Assembly: GCA_903851415.1 (NCBI GenBank)
Contig: CAINOE010000105.1
Location: 1-64,000, forward strand
Source: an uncultured Rhodopila sp.
GTDB lineage: Bacteria; Pseudomonadota; Alphaproteobacteria; Acetobacterales; Acetobacteraceae
Reading direction: 5' to 3'
Length of the DNA stretch: 64,000 bases
Every line of letters starts with the position of its first letter. Within the stretch, counting starts at the first letter, position 1. A model generated the notes under the pieces. The model did no database searches. It had not been told where the DNA came from and was given only the letters and a program-made list of their open reading frames with translations. Below, one piece after another: positions 33,914-42,482 of this stretch. The translations under genes and the position numbers were made by a program.

Positions 33914-34884
33914 CTCGCCGCCGCCCGGCCGGCAGGCGGCGGACAGGCGGCCCGCAACGTCGAGGACGGCGTCTCGCCGAAGATCTGCCGGTATTTGACC
34001 GCGAACCGTCCCAGCTCGAGGAACCCGAATTGGGTCGCCACATCGGTCACCCGTGTCACCCCCGGTTCGGCGTTCCGCAACGCCCGCCGCGCCAACCCCA
34101 TGCGGCGCAGCAGCAGGTACTGCGTGGGACTGACCCCGAGCTGGGTTTGGCAGGCCATCCGCAAGGTCCGGCTGGAGACGCCGATGGCATCGCTGATCTC
34201 CTGCATGTAGAACGGCCCGGCCGGCTGCGACTCCAGCACGTCCATAAAGCGGCGGATGATCATCTGATGATGTTGCCGGGCCATGGTGTCTGTCCGGCCG
34301 CTGTCGGAGCCGGCGAGCTCACCCATCGTCTCGATCAGCGCCCGCTCCAGCCACACCGCGTAGGTGTCGGGGGTTTCGCCCAGGTGTTCGGCAGAGGCGT
34401 GCAGCAGACGCAACCGCGCGAGAGAAGCGGCGGGCGGCGTGACCACGGCGCACCCGCTCATGAACGCTGCCCGAGCCTCGGGCGATGACGCACAAAACGC
34501 TTCCGTGTCGGCGTCGGACAGGGTCATGCCGCCCCAACTGGCCGGGCCCGGCAGCGGCGACACATTGCCGCCGGCCGAGCGGACAATGCCGACCTGGTCC
34601 GGACCGATTTCCGCGCCGTCCCAGTGCATCGATGGCCCCGGCCTCGTATGGAACAGGATTCCCGACCGGGAGATCTCGACCCGCGCCAACCGCGTTCGAC
34701 CTCGCTGCACGCAGATCTCACCAAGATCGGTCAAGGTGCCGCAGGCGTGGAATTCGCGCCGGCCGGCCGCCGGCAGTGTGCAGCCGGAGGGCGGGGCCAC
34801 GGTGACGCACTCATTCGGGTCGCCGGAGTCAACAACCTTGCTGGACCACATGCCATCCCCCGGGTATTTTTGTTGCAGCGCCAT
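33898..34884 (-). CDS. AraC-family transcriptional regulator
   Basis: 328 aa. The C-terminal AraC/XylS double HTH is clear: FYMQEISDAIGVSSRTLRMA, CQTQLGVSPTQYLLLRRMGL and VTDVATQFGFLELGRFAVKY with RQIFGETPS. The N-terminal sensor half (residues 1-200) resembles the AraC-binding-like region of OxyR-independent EutR/FeaR-type regulators only loosely; effector unknown. Convergent and slightly overlapping with pqiA. Confidence 0.88.
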   Translation of the reverse strand: MALQQKYPGDGMWSSKVVDSGDPNECVTVAPPSGCTLPAAGRREFHACGTLTDLGEICVQRGRTRLARVEISRSGILFHTRPGPSMHWDGAEIGPDQVGIVRSAGGNVSPLPGPASWGGMTLSDADTEAFCASSPEARAAFMSGCAVVTPPAASLARLRLLHASAEHLGETPDTYAVWLERALIETMGELAGSDSGRTDTMARQHHQMIIRRFMDVLESQPAGPFYMQEISDAIGVSSRTLRMACQTQLGVSPTQYLLLRRMGLARRALRNAEPGVTRVTDVATQFGFLELGRFAVKYRQIFGETPSSTLRAACPPPAGRAAASYAFA

Positions 34885-35201
34885 TATAGTCTGGCCGATG
34901 GTGGTTGCGGACTGTCCAATAATGTCTGTGCTATGGTGTGGGTAAGCGGAATTTGGTGTCTCGCGGGAATTTTATAATAGTGACTGAAACCTGAGGCTAA
35001 GCGTGTCTTTTTGCCCTGCGGCGCGATGCTATTTTGAAATTTCAGGTCGGACTGGACACTAAATGAGACATTCGGCCTGTCCGAAGATGCCAAGGCCGAA
35101 TCGCCGCCGGCGGGTCAACGCCGGGAACACGTGCCGGAATCGCATAGCCCGCACACCGGCCGTCTCGTAGTTTCGCCGCAGACATCGATTCGGGGGCGGG
35201 T
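34885..35201. promoter_or_regulatory. Divergent intergenic region, AT-rich promoter candidate
   Basis: 317 bp between the AraC gene and an outer-membrane protein gene, so it should hold both promoters. TTTATAATAG (around 34970) is a good -10-like box. Two related stretches, GGACTGTCCAATAATGTC (~34909) and GGACTGGACACTAAATGAGA (~35047), could be sites of the AraC protein (inference). Confidence 0.4.
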
Positions 35202-36113
35202 ATGGAACGATCCAGGCGGCGGGCTTTGATCCCATCGGCAAGACCGGGAACCGCCGGACGATGCAGGCACGGCCACCGACTCACCCGTTTTGCCTTGCCG
35301 GGATGCCTTGCCGTGGCCGTATGCACGAGCGCGGCGCGGGCCGAACCCGTGTCGGCACAGGACGGGTTCGGGGCGAATGGGACCTACCAGTGGAACTTTG
35401 AGCTGGACCCGTATCTATGGCTGCCGGCGGCCAGCGCCAGCTTTGCCGCGGGGCGTAACGGCCAAATCAGCGGCGGCACCACGGTAGGGGTCCCGTCCGT
35501 CTCGGACCTGTTCCAGACGCTCCACGGCGCGTTCATGGGCGCCGGGATCACCCGTTACGGGCCGTTCTCCGGCGAAGTGGACATCCAATGGGTCGATGCG
35601 GCGCAGGGCAAGACCGTCGGACCCGGCCCGGGCGGGACTTCCGGGCATCTCAGTCTCAGTGCCTCTTATGTGCGTGTCGCGCCCGGATTCGGCTACGAGG
35701 TCTACAAAGGCGCGCTTGGCGGATTGCCGCTCACGGTCGATGCCCGCGCCGGCTTCGCCTGGTTCAGTTGGAGCGCCAAGGCAACGTCCTTGTTCGATCC
35801 CGTCGGAGTCAGCCCGAGCGGCAGCTTCGTTCAACCCTGGCTCGGCTTCCGCGCATCGCTTTACCCGGCGGAACGCTGGCGGGTGGAACTCGCCGCGCTC
35901 GGCCAGGGATTTGGCGTCAGCGGCGGGTCCTGGGGCTGGGGGTCGTCTTTGATCGGCACCTATTCGTTCAATTCCTGGTTCGACGTGAACCTGGGATTCC
36001 GGGCGCTGAGCAGCACGCGATACGAGTCCAATACGGGTCCGCTCGACACGGGACAGCGTTCGTTCAAGTTTACCGCCTATGGACCGCTGGCCGGGGTCGG
36101 CTTCCGGTTCTGA
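35202..36113 (+). CDS. Outer-membrane beta-barrel protein
   Basis: 303 aa, signal peptide ending near TSAARAEP. The mature part shows alternating strands: WNFELDPYLWLPAASASFA, YGPFSGEVDIQWVDAAQG, FVQPWLGFRASLYPAERW and a C-terminal FKFTAYGPLAGVGFRF strand ending in Phe, the usual outer-membrane insertion signal. No specific family or ligand recognised. Confidence 0.75.
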   Translation: MERSRRRALIPSARPGTAGRCRHGHRLTRFALPGCLAVAVCTSAARAEPVSAQDGFGANGTYQWNFELDPYLWLPAASASFAAGRNGQISGGTTVGVPSVSDLFQTLHGAFMGAGITRYGPFSGEVDIQWVDAAQGKTVGPGPGGTSGHLSLSASYVRVAPGFGYEVYKGALGGLPLTVDARAGFAWFSWSAKATSLFDPVGVSPSGSFVQPWLGFRASLYPAERWRVELAALGQGFGVSGGSWGWGSSLIGTYSFNSWFDVNLGFRALSSTRYESNTGPLDTGQRSFKFTAYGPLAGVGFRF

Positions 36114-36153
36114 AGGCGCGCCCCGCGCTCTTTCCTGGCCCGCTTTCCGAGGT

Positions 36154-36486
36154 GTGAAACAGGTCAGCTCCGCGCTGCCCCGCGCCGATGACCGGCGCCT
36201 GCATCGTTCGCAGGGTGCCCCGGCGCTTATTCGCGTAAGCGCACTCAATATATCCATTATCGGTGCCTTTATCTTGTGCGCCGTTCCTGTCTTCGCGCAG
36301 GAAGCAACAACCCGGATGCGCAATGAGTCGGTGGCTTGTTGCACCGCCAACGACTCGCGGTGGCAGCAGCTCAGAGGCGAGTCGTCGTATTCGGTAACTT
36401 TCGCCGAAGGGGGAGCTTCCGCCGGTGGAGGGCTTCCGGTCGTTAGCGATGTTACGGTCCGGAACATTATTGAGCTCCGAACGTAA
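36154..36486 (+). CDS. Possible small exported protein (low support)
   Basis: A frame with a signal-like segment ISIIGAFILCAVPVFAQ followed by EATTRMRNESVACCTANDSR and YSVTFAEGGASAGGG. The start is uncertain (GTG 36154 leaves ~30 residues before the hydrophobic part). After its stop, another frame from 36483 reads VIGRYALVTEDKSFKYDPDG, which also looks protein-like, so this may be the front of a frameshifted gene. Confidence 0.35.
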   Translation: MKQVSSALPRADDRRLHRSQGAPALIRVSALNISIIGAFILCAVPVFAQEATTRMRNESVACCTANDSRWQQLRGESSYSVTFAEGGASAGGGLPVVSDVTVRNIIELRT

Positions 36487-36787
36487 TCGGGCGTTATGCG
36501 CTCGTCACAGAGGACAAGTCTTTCAAGTACGATCCGGATGGTTTGCGGACCACTCCCCCGGGACAGAATTGCAAGCCGAGGAGAAAGAAACCGACTGGCG
36601 TCCGGCGCCGCCAGGCAATTTCTCACGTTGGGTTTGGGCGTAATGGCCCTATCAGGCGATTCTTGATGGCGGCCGGAAACCACCGGTTGTATTTCGGTGA
36701 CAATAAGCGACCGTTTTGATTAGGCTCCACCCCGGCAACACCTTGCGCCGGGAGCCTTGACATAGAACGAAGGGAGGTGGCGGAAAA
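36487..36787. other. Region with possible displaced reading frame
   Basis: About 300 bp before the barrel gene. The frame 36483-36719 is open and its first ~30 residues look coding; the rest does not. GGGAGG near 36773 is the ribosome binding site of the next gene. Confidence 0.3.
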
Positions 36788-37675
36788 ATGGCCGGCATAA
36801 AGGGCTTCCATGCACTTTGCGCGGGCTTTGGGGCTCTCTTGCTGCTGGCGGCCGGCGCGCTCGCCCAGTCGGTGGCGCCGGCCCCTCCCGCGGGCCTGGC
36901 TGTCCACATGGCCGATACGGACGCGGAAGCCGCCAACGACGCCGCAACCGCCCTCGCCAAACAGGTGCAGAACCCGATCGGCAATCTGTTCATCTTCCCG
37001 TTCCAGGGAAACACCAACTTCAACGCCGGGACAAAAGGCGGCACGCAAGAGATTCTGAAGGTCCAGCCGGTGATCCCAATTCATGTCAACGACGACCTGA
37101 CGATCATCACGCGCACCATCTTCCCGCTCGTCTGGCAACCCAGCTACGAACCGAGTCACACGGTCCCCTTTGGCACCGCGCCGACCCAATTCTCTGCGGT
37201 GCTCTCGAATGCCATCCCGATCGATCACTTTGTGTTCGGCGCCGGACCCATCTTCGGGGTGCCGACCGGCAGCGACAGGACATTCGGCTCCAACGTCTGG
37301 GGCGCCGGGCCGGAGGCCGTGGCCGTCTACATCCAGGGACCCTGGGTCGCCGGCCTGCTGGTCAATGGCCTTTGGTCGTTCGGTGGCACCACGGGGCGCG
37401 GCGGCACACAGTACAGCAAATTGTTGATCGAACCGTTCGTGAACTATAATTTTGGTGGCGGCTGGTACATCTCCTCCGCCCCGCTATACACCGCCAATTG
37501 GCCCGCCGCAGGAAATCACGCCTGGACCGTGCCGTTCGGCGGCGGTGGCGGCAAGGTGGTCAAGCTGTTCGGCAAGCTGCCGGTCAACCTGCAGGTCGGC
37601 GCCTTCTACAACGCGGTCCATCCCAGCTACACCGGCGCATGGACCCTGCGGACACAGATCACGCTGATTTTCTGA
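36788..37675 (+). CDS. Outer-membrane channel-like protein ('neuromedin U' / phenol MetA type)
   Basis: 295 aa with GGGAGG 12 nt before the ATG and a signal peptide ending ALAQS. The mature protein has the pattern often annotated, misleadingly, as neuromedin U and related to the MetA-pathway outer-membrane family: NPIGNLFIFPFQGNTNFNAG, PVIPIHVNDDLTIITRTIFP, FGAGPIFGVPTGSD, and a C-terminal strand LRTQITLIF. Probably a transport barrel; substrate unknown. Confidence 0.78.
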   Translation: MAGIKGFHALCAGFGALLLLAAGALAQSVAPAPPAGLAVHMADTDAEAANDAATALAKQVQNPIGNLFIFPFQGNTNFNAGTKGGTQEILKVQPVIPIHVNDDLTIITRTIFPLVWQPSYEPSHTVPFGTAPTQFSAVLSNAIPIDHFVFGAGPIFGVPTGSDRTFGSNVWGAGPEAVAVYIQGPWVAGLLVNGLWSFGGTTGRGGTQYSKLLIEPFVNYNFGGGWYISSAPLYTANWPAAGNHAWTVPFGGGGGKVVKLFGKLPVNLQVGAFYNAVHPSYTGAWTLRTQITLIF

Positions 37676-37822
37676 TCCGAGGATGAACAGGCAATGTCGC
37701 GGCCCGGGGGCAAACCATGACGCGCTGCGGCCGGAATTCGGCTCGACATGCCAATTGAGTACACAGATAACATTGATCTTCCGAGGCCGCGCCCCGCGAC
37801 CGCGATTGAAGGGCGAAACCGC

Positions 37823-38293
37823 ATGGAACCTGTATGGGCAGCGAGTTGGATCGCTGGCCTGTCGCTCATCACGCTGACGACCGCGTTTCATGCGTTCGGT
37901 GTCGTGATGATCTACCTTGCCGTGATGCGCCGGGCCCGGTCGGCCGAGATCCGTGCCCGTCACGGCCGGCATCCCATCGTTCATGCCGTTTCGCTGGTCG
38001 CGGTCGTTGGGTTGCTCCTGACGGTGCTGCACGGCATCGAGGCGGCAATCTGGATGTTGGCATATCTGGCGCTGGGCGCAATCGGCTCGGAGCAGGATGC
38101 GATGCTCTATTCGCTGGACTCGTTCACCACCCGCGGCGCGTCGGAGGTGCTGCTGACCCGGCATTGGGGTCTGATGGGCGCGCTGGAGGCGGCCGATGGC
38201 ATGCTGCTGTTCGGCATCAGCACCGCCTTCGTCTTCGCCGTCTTCCAACGCGTCATCCAGGGCATAGACCTGGCCGCAACCGCACGCCGCTGA
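37823..38293 (+). CDS. Two-helix ion-channel-like membrane protein
   Basis: 156 aa, cytoplasmic N-terminus then several helices. The segment LYSLDSFTTRGASEVLLTRH followed by WGLMGALEAADGMLLFGIST resembles the pore loop and last helix of bacterial two-TM potassium channels (known pattern T-x-T-x-G-Y-G-D then W-x-x-x-x-x-E-x-x-x-G), but the GYGD filter is replaced by RGAS. Channel activity is therefore doubtful. ATG 37823 chosen over 37748 because the upstream part lacks membrane character. Confidence 0.6.
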   Translation: MEPVWAASWIAGLSLITLTTAFHAFGVVMIYLAVMRRARSAEIRARHGRHPIVHAVSLVAVVGLLLTVLHGIEAAIWMLAYLALGAIGSEQDAMLYSLDSFTTRGASEVLLTRHWGLMGALEAADGMLLFGISTAFVFAVFQRVIQGIDLAATARR

Positions 38294-38419
38294 AACGGGT
38301 ACGCCGCCGCCGGTGCAACCGGACGGGTCTGGTCGCGGGCGTTCGGCCCGGGTAAAATCGCGGTCCTCGGGCCGATCGAGCCGGCCCTGTATCCGGCTGC
38401 TTACGAAGGATTGCCCAGC

Positions 38420-38950
38420 ATGAAAATATCGCGCGTTTTCACCTTCATCGTCAGGGAAATCGAGGAGGCGCTGCCGGCGATCATCTTCTTTGCCGTCGGC
38501 TTCAGCCTGATCGAGCTGACCACGCAACTTTTCCTCGACGCCTACGTGGAGCGGGCGTTCAACTACATGGTCGCCGTCGTGGCGGCCCTGGTGGTGGGAA
38601 AGGCGGTGCTGGTGGCGAACGCGCTGCCGTTCCTCCGCCGGTTCGACAGCGCGCCGCTGGTCGTGCCGATCCTTTTCAAGTCGGCGGTCTATTGGTTTGT
38701 GGTGTTTGTGTTTCGGATGCTGGAGCACCTGATCGAGTATTCGAGCAGCGGCGGCCGGCTGGGCGGCATTCGCGAATACCGCGAAACCCACTATCCGTGG
38801 TCGCAGTTCGCCGCCGTGCAGATTTGGATTTTCACCCTGTTCCTGATCTACACGACGGCGGCGGAACTGATCGCGGTGTTCGGCAAGGACAATTTCATGA
38901 AGGTTTTTTTCAGCCGGGGCTTCGCGAGTGCCAGGGCAAGCCGGCACTGA
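38420..38950 (+). CDS. Membrane protein, unknown
   Basis: 176 aa with about four helices: ALPAIIFFAVGFSLIELTTQ, YMVAVVAALVVGKAVLVANA, LFKSAVYWFVVFVFRMLEHL and AAVQIWIFTLFLIYTTAAEL. Polar residues within helices (E, K, R) suggest a functional membrane core. No family recognised. It lies between the channel-like and DUF4239 genes on the same strand. Confidence 0.7.
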   Translation: MKISRVFTFIVREIEEALPAIIFFAVGFSLIELTTQLFLDAYVERAFNYMVAVVAALVVGKAVLVANALPFLRRFDSAPLVVPILFKSAVYWFVVFVFRMLEHLIEYSSSGGRLGGIREYRETHYPWSQFAAVQIWIFTLFLIYTTAAELIAVFGKDNFMKVFFSRGFASARASRH

Positions 38951-38997
38951 ATGGCCCGCACACTGTGCGGCCCGCCCTCCCGGGCACTCCGCCGCCG

Positions 38998-39759
38998 ATG
39001 ACCTCGTTCGGCACCGCGGTGATCGTTTCGGGCTGCTCGTTTGCCGCCGGCATCGCCGGGATGCTGTTGCACGCCAGGCTTCCCGCGCATCATGTGGACG
39101 AAGAGTCGAGAAACGTCATCCAGCTCATCATGAGCCTGATCGCCACCATGGCGGCGCTGGTGCTCAGCCTGCTGATCGCCTCCGCCAGCAGTTCGTACGA
39201 CGCGCAACGAAGCGAGGTGCAGTCGCTGGCGGCGAATGTCGTGCTGCTCGACCGAACGCTGGCATATTACGGCCCCGACGCGCAGGACGCGCGGCTCCGG
39301 CTGCATGGGGCAGTCGCCGAAGTGCATGATCATATCTGGCCGGCGGACGGCCTTGCGGCGGCGAACCTCGATCCGCGGGCAACGCAACACGGTCCGAGCG
39401 CCTTCGTAGGGGCGCTGGCAAACCTGAACCCGAAGACGGACATGCAAAGGACATTGCTGAGCCAGGCGATGCAGGTGGGCCAGAGTGTCGGGCAAACCCG
39501 GCTGCTGATGTTCGAGCAGCACGGATCGTCCATTTCCTGGCCGTTCCTGACCGTGATGGTGTTCTGGATCTGCATGCTGTTCCTGGGTTTCGGGCTGTTT
39601 GCCCGCTTCCACGCGACCGTTACCATCGCGCTGCTGATCGGCGCGCTGTCCGTCGGCGGCGCGATTTTCCTGATCCTGGAACTCAGTGAACCCTATGAGG
39701 GGTTCATGCGGGTGTCCGGCGCGCCGCTGGTGGATGCGCTGGCGCAGATCGGGAATTGA
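38998..39759 (+). CDS. DUF4239-like membrane protein
   Basis: 253 aa from ATG 38998. Layout of DUF4239: an N-terminal helix, LIMSLIATMAALVLSLLIAS with SSYDAQRSEVQSLAANVVLL, a soluble loop, then a C-terminal helix pair (PFLTVMVFWICMLFLGFGLF; ALSVGGAIFLILELSEPYEG) ending LSEPYEG, characteristic of the family. Function unknown. Confidence 0.78.
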   Translation: MTSFGTAVIVSGCSFAAGIAGMLLHARLPAHHVDEESRNVIQLIMSLIATMAALVLSLLIASASSSYDAQRSEVQSLAANVVLLDRTLAYYGPDAQDARLRLHGAVAEVHDHIWPADGLAAANLDPRATQHGPSAFVGALANLNPKTDMQRTLLSQAMQVGQSVGQTRLLMFEQHGSSISWPFLTVMVFWICMLFLGFGLFARFHATVTIALLIGALSVGGAIFLILELSEPYEGFMRVSGAPLVDALAQIGN

Positions 39760-39964
39760 CCACGGACGCAAGCTGGACCCGCTGACCGGGGTCGAAATGA
39801 GCCATCTTGGTCGAAAATGCATAGCGCCGCTCCCCCGGACGTGGAACCGTGATCGTTCGCACAACGCGGCCGAAGCGTTGCTACCGGGTCGCCTATGGAG
39901 ATAACAGGTGCCGTGACAGGCAGCCCCTCGGGAAGGTCCAAAACGGCACGATGCGTCAGTCTCC

Positions 39965-42370
39965 ATGCGAGTGGGCATGATGACTGAGCGCCGTGTTTTC
40001 ACCCCGGCGCCTTTGTCTTCGCCGCTGGAAGGCATAAAAGGCGGGCTGCGCCGGCATGACCGCGCCGCGCCGCGGGATCGCCATCGCCTTGGGCTCTTCA
40101 GCCTTATAGTCGCGCTCTGCATCGCTGTCCTGCGGGCGCAGCCCCCCGCCCGGGCCGGCGAACCGGCGGTTTATACCGGCAGCGGCGCCTGCTCCGGCTG
40201 CCACGCGGCGGAGACGGCGCTGTGGAAGACATCGCACCACGCGCTGGCGATGCAGCCCGCCACGCCGGCGACCGTGCTGGGCGATTTCAACGATAAGACC
40301 TTTGTCCAAGGCGGCGTCACCACCACCTTCCGCCGCTCCGGCGACAGCTTCCGGGTGCGGACGGACGGACCCGACGGCAAACCCCGGGACTACGATATCG
40401 CCTACACGTTCGGCGTCTATCCGCTGCAGCAATATCTGATCGCGTTCCCGGGCGGGCGGTTCCAGGCGCTCGGCATCGCCTGGGACAGCCGCCCCGGGGA
40501 TCAGGGCGGCCAGCGCTGGTTCCACCTCTACCCGGATCACCCGCCGCCGCCCGGCGATCCCGTGCACTGGACCGGGCGCGACCAGACCTGGAACTACCAA
40601 TGCGCCGCCTGCCACTCCACCAACCTGCTGAAAACCTACGATCTCGCTGGCAACAGCTACAAGACCACCTGGACCGACGTGGACGTGTCGTGCGAGGCCT
40701 GCCACGGCCCCGGCTCCCGCCACGTCGCCAGGGCGCAGGCCGGGAAGCCGGAATCCGGCGACGACCGGATGGGACTGACCAACCGCTTGAAGCCAGCGGA
40801 TAACGGGCGTTGGGAGATGGACCCGCGGACCGGGATCGCCCGGCGCACCGAAAAGCTCGTCTCCACCGAGATCGACACCTGCGCCGCCTGCCACGCCCGC
40901 CGCAGCGTCATCGCGCAAACACCGCCGCCCGGCGGCCCCTTCCTCGACTCCTTCCTGCCCGCATTGCTGGAACCGGGGATGTACCACGCCGACGGCCAGA
41001 TCGACGGCGAGGTGTTCGAATACGGCTCCTTCCTGCAAAGCCGCATGTACCGCGCCGGCGTCACCTGCTCCAACTGCCACGAGCCGCACGGCGCGAGGCT
41101 GCGGGCCGAGGGCAACGCGCTGTGCGCGCAATGCCACCTGCCGGCGAAGTTCGATGTGCCGGAGCACACCCACCACCAGGCTGGCGGCACCGGCGCGCAA
41201 TGCATCGCCTGCCACATGCCGGCAAAGACCTACATGGTCGTGCACGAGCGCCACGACCACAGCTTCCGGGTGCCGAGGCCGGATCTGTCCGCCTCGCTCG
41301 ACACGCCGAATACCTGCACGCAGTGCCATAAGGACCGCTCCGCCGACTGGGCGGCGAAAAGCGTCGCCGCATGGTTTCCGAACGGCCGGCAAACTCGGTC
41401 ACACTACGGCACCGCGCTTCAGGCCGGCCGCACCGGAAGCGCTGACGCCGAACGGCAGTTGGATGCGCTGATCCTGGACACGGAGCAGCCGCCCATTGCG
41501 CGGGCGAGCGCCTTGCCGCTGCTGCCGCGCTACGCATCCTCCGCGTCCGGTCCCGCCATCGCCGCGGCGGTGGCGGACGCCGAACCGCTGGTCCGTGCCG
41601 CGGCGGCGCGCGCTTTGGGTGCGGCTGCCCCGGCGGCGATCGTCAGGTCACTTCTGCCGCTGCTGCGCGATCCGGTTCGCGCGGTCCGCACCGAGGCGGC
41701 GCGGGCGCTGTCAGGCGTGGACCCGCAAGCGATCCCGGCGGACCAGCGCGCCGCCCTGGAAGCCGCCGAGGGTGAACTGGTCGCCGCCGAACTGGTCAAC
41801 GCCGATCGGCCGGAGACGCATCTCAACCTGGGCCTGCTGGATACGCGTCGCGCCCGGCCGAACGATGCCGAGGGCGAATACAACACCGCGCTTCGTTTAG
41901 ATCCGGATTTCGTGCCCGCGATGATGAACCTCGCGGATCTGGACCGGATGCGCGGACAGGACGCGCAAGGCGAGGTGCTGCTGCGCAAAGCCCTGGCGAT
42001 CGAGCCGGGGAACGCCGACGTCACCCACAGCCTCGGCCTCGTTCTGGTGCGCCTGCACAACTACGCCGAAGCGCTGCCGCTGTTGCGCAAGGCGTCCGAA
42101 CTGGCACCCGATAACGTGCGTTACGGCTATGTCTACGCTATCGCCCTGGACTCGACCGGGGCACCGCAGCAGGCGCGCGGGCTGCTGGAACGGCTGCACC
42201 AACAGCATCCGGCGGACCCGGATGTGCTGGTCGCCCTGGTCACAACGGCACGCAGTGCCGGGGATTTGCCGACGGCTCTGATGCATGCGCGGGAACTGGA
42301 GCGGCTGTATCCGGGCAATCCGCAGATCCGGATGCTGGTGCTCGATCTGGAGAAGCCGATCGGCCGTTGA
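39965..42370 (+). CDS. Octaheme cytochrome c with HEAT-like and TPR domains
   Basis: 801 aa (N-terminal start uncertain). After a signal-like helix, eight CxxCH sites lie in residues ~76-456: CSGCH, CAACH, CEACH, CAACH, CSNCH, CAQCH, CIACH and CTQCH. The first half resembles multiheme cytochrome c554-type proteins. It is followed by HEAT-like repeats (PLVRAAAARALGAAAPAAIV, PVRAVRTEAARALSG) and TPR units (ETHLNLGLLDTRRARPNDAE; NADVTHSLGLVLVRLHNYAE). Probably a periplasmic electron carrier or scaffold; partner unknown. Confidence 0.85.
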   Translation: MRVGMMTERRVFTPAPLSSPLEGIKGGLRRHDRAAPRDRHRLGLFSLIVALCIAVLRAQPPARAGEPAVYTGSGACSGCHAAETALWKTSHHALAMQPATPATVLGDFNDKTFVQGGVTTTFRRSGDSFRVRTDGPDGKPRDYDIAYTFGVYPLQQYLIAFPGGRFQALGIAWDSRPGDQGGQRWFHLYPDHPPPPGDPVHWTGRDQTWNYQCAACHSTNLLKTYDLAGNSYKTTWTDVDVSCEACHGPGSRHVARAQAGKPESGDDRMGLTNRLKPADNGRWEMDPRTGIARRTEKLVSTEIDTCAACHARRSVIAQTPPPGGPFLDSFLPALLEPGMYHADGQIDGEVFEYGSFLQSRMYRAGVTCSNCHEPHGARLRAEGNALCAQCHLPAKFDVPEHTHHQAGGTGAQCIACHMPAKTYMVVHERHDHSFRVPRPDLSASLDTPNTCTQCHKDRSADWAAKSVAAWFPNGRQTRSHYGTALQAGRTGSADAERQLDALILDTEQPPIARASALPLLPRYASSASGPAIAAAVADAEPLVRAAAARALGAAAPAAIVRSLLPLLRDPVRAVRTEAARALSGVDPQAIPADQRAALEAAEGELVAAELVNADRPETHLNLGLLDTRRARPNDAEGEYNTALRLDPDFVPAMMNLADLDRMRGQDAQGEVLLRKALAIEPGNADVTHSLGLVLVRLHNYAEALPLLRKASELAPDNVRYGYVYAIALDSTGAPQQARGLLERLHQQHPADPDVLVALVTTARSAGDLPTALMHARELERLYPGNPQIRMLVLDLEKPIGR

Positions 42371-42390
42371 TACCGGGGGCGTCCTTTCGT

Positions 42391-42412
42391 CGTCATGGCC
42401 CGGGCCATGACG
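42391..42412. repeat. Perfect palindrome, REP-like
   Basis: CGTCATGGCCC pairs perfectly with GGGCCATGACG. Shares its core with repeats at 48053 and 54945. Confidence 0.6.
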
Positions 42413-42482
42413 AAATGAACTCAGCCCCCGATCCGCTCATTCTTGGGCGTCGCCTGTGCGTTCGCCGCTACGCGTCCTGGTC

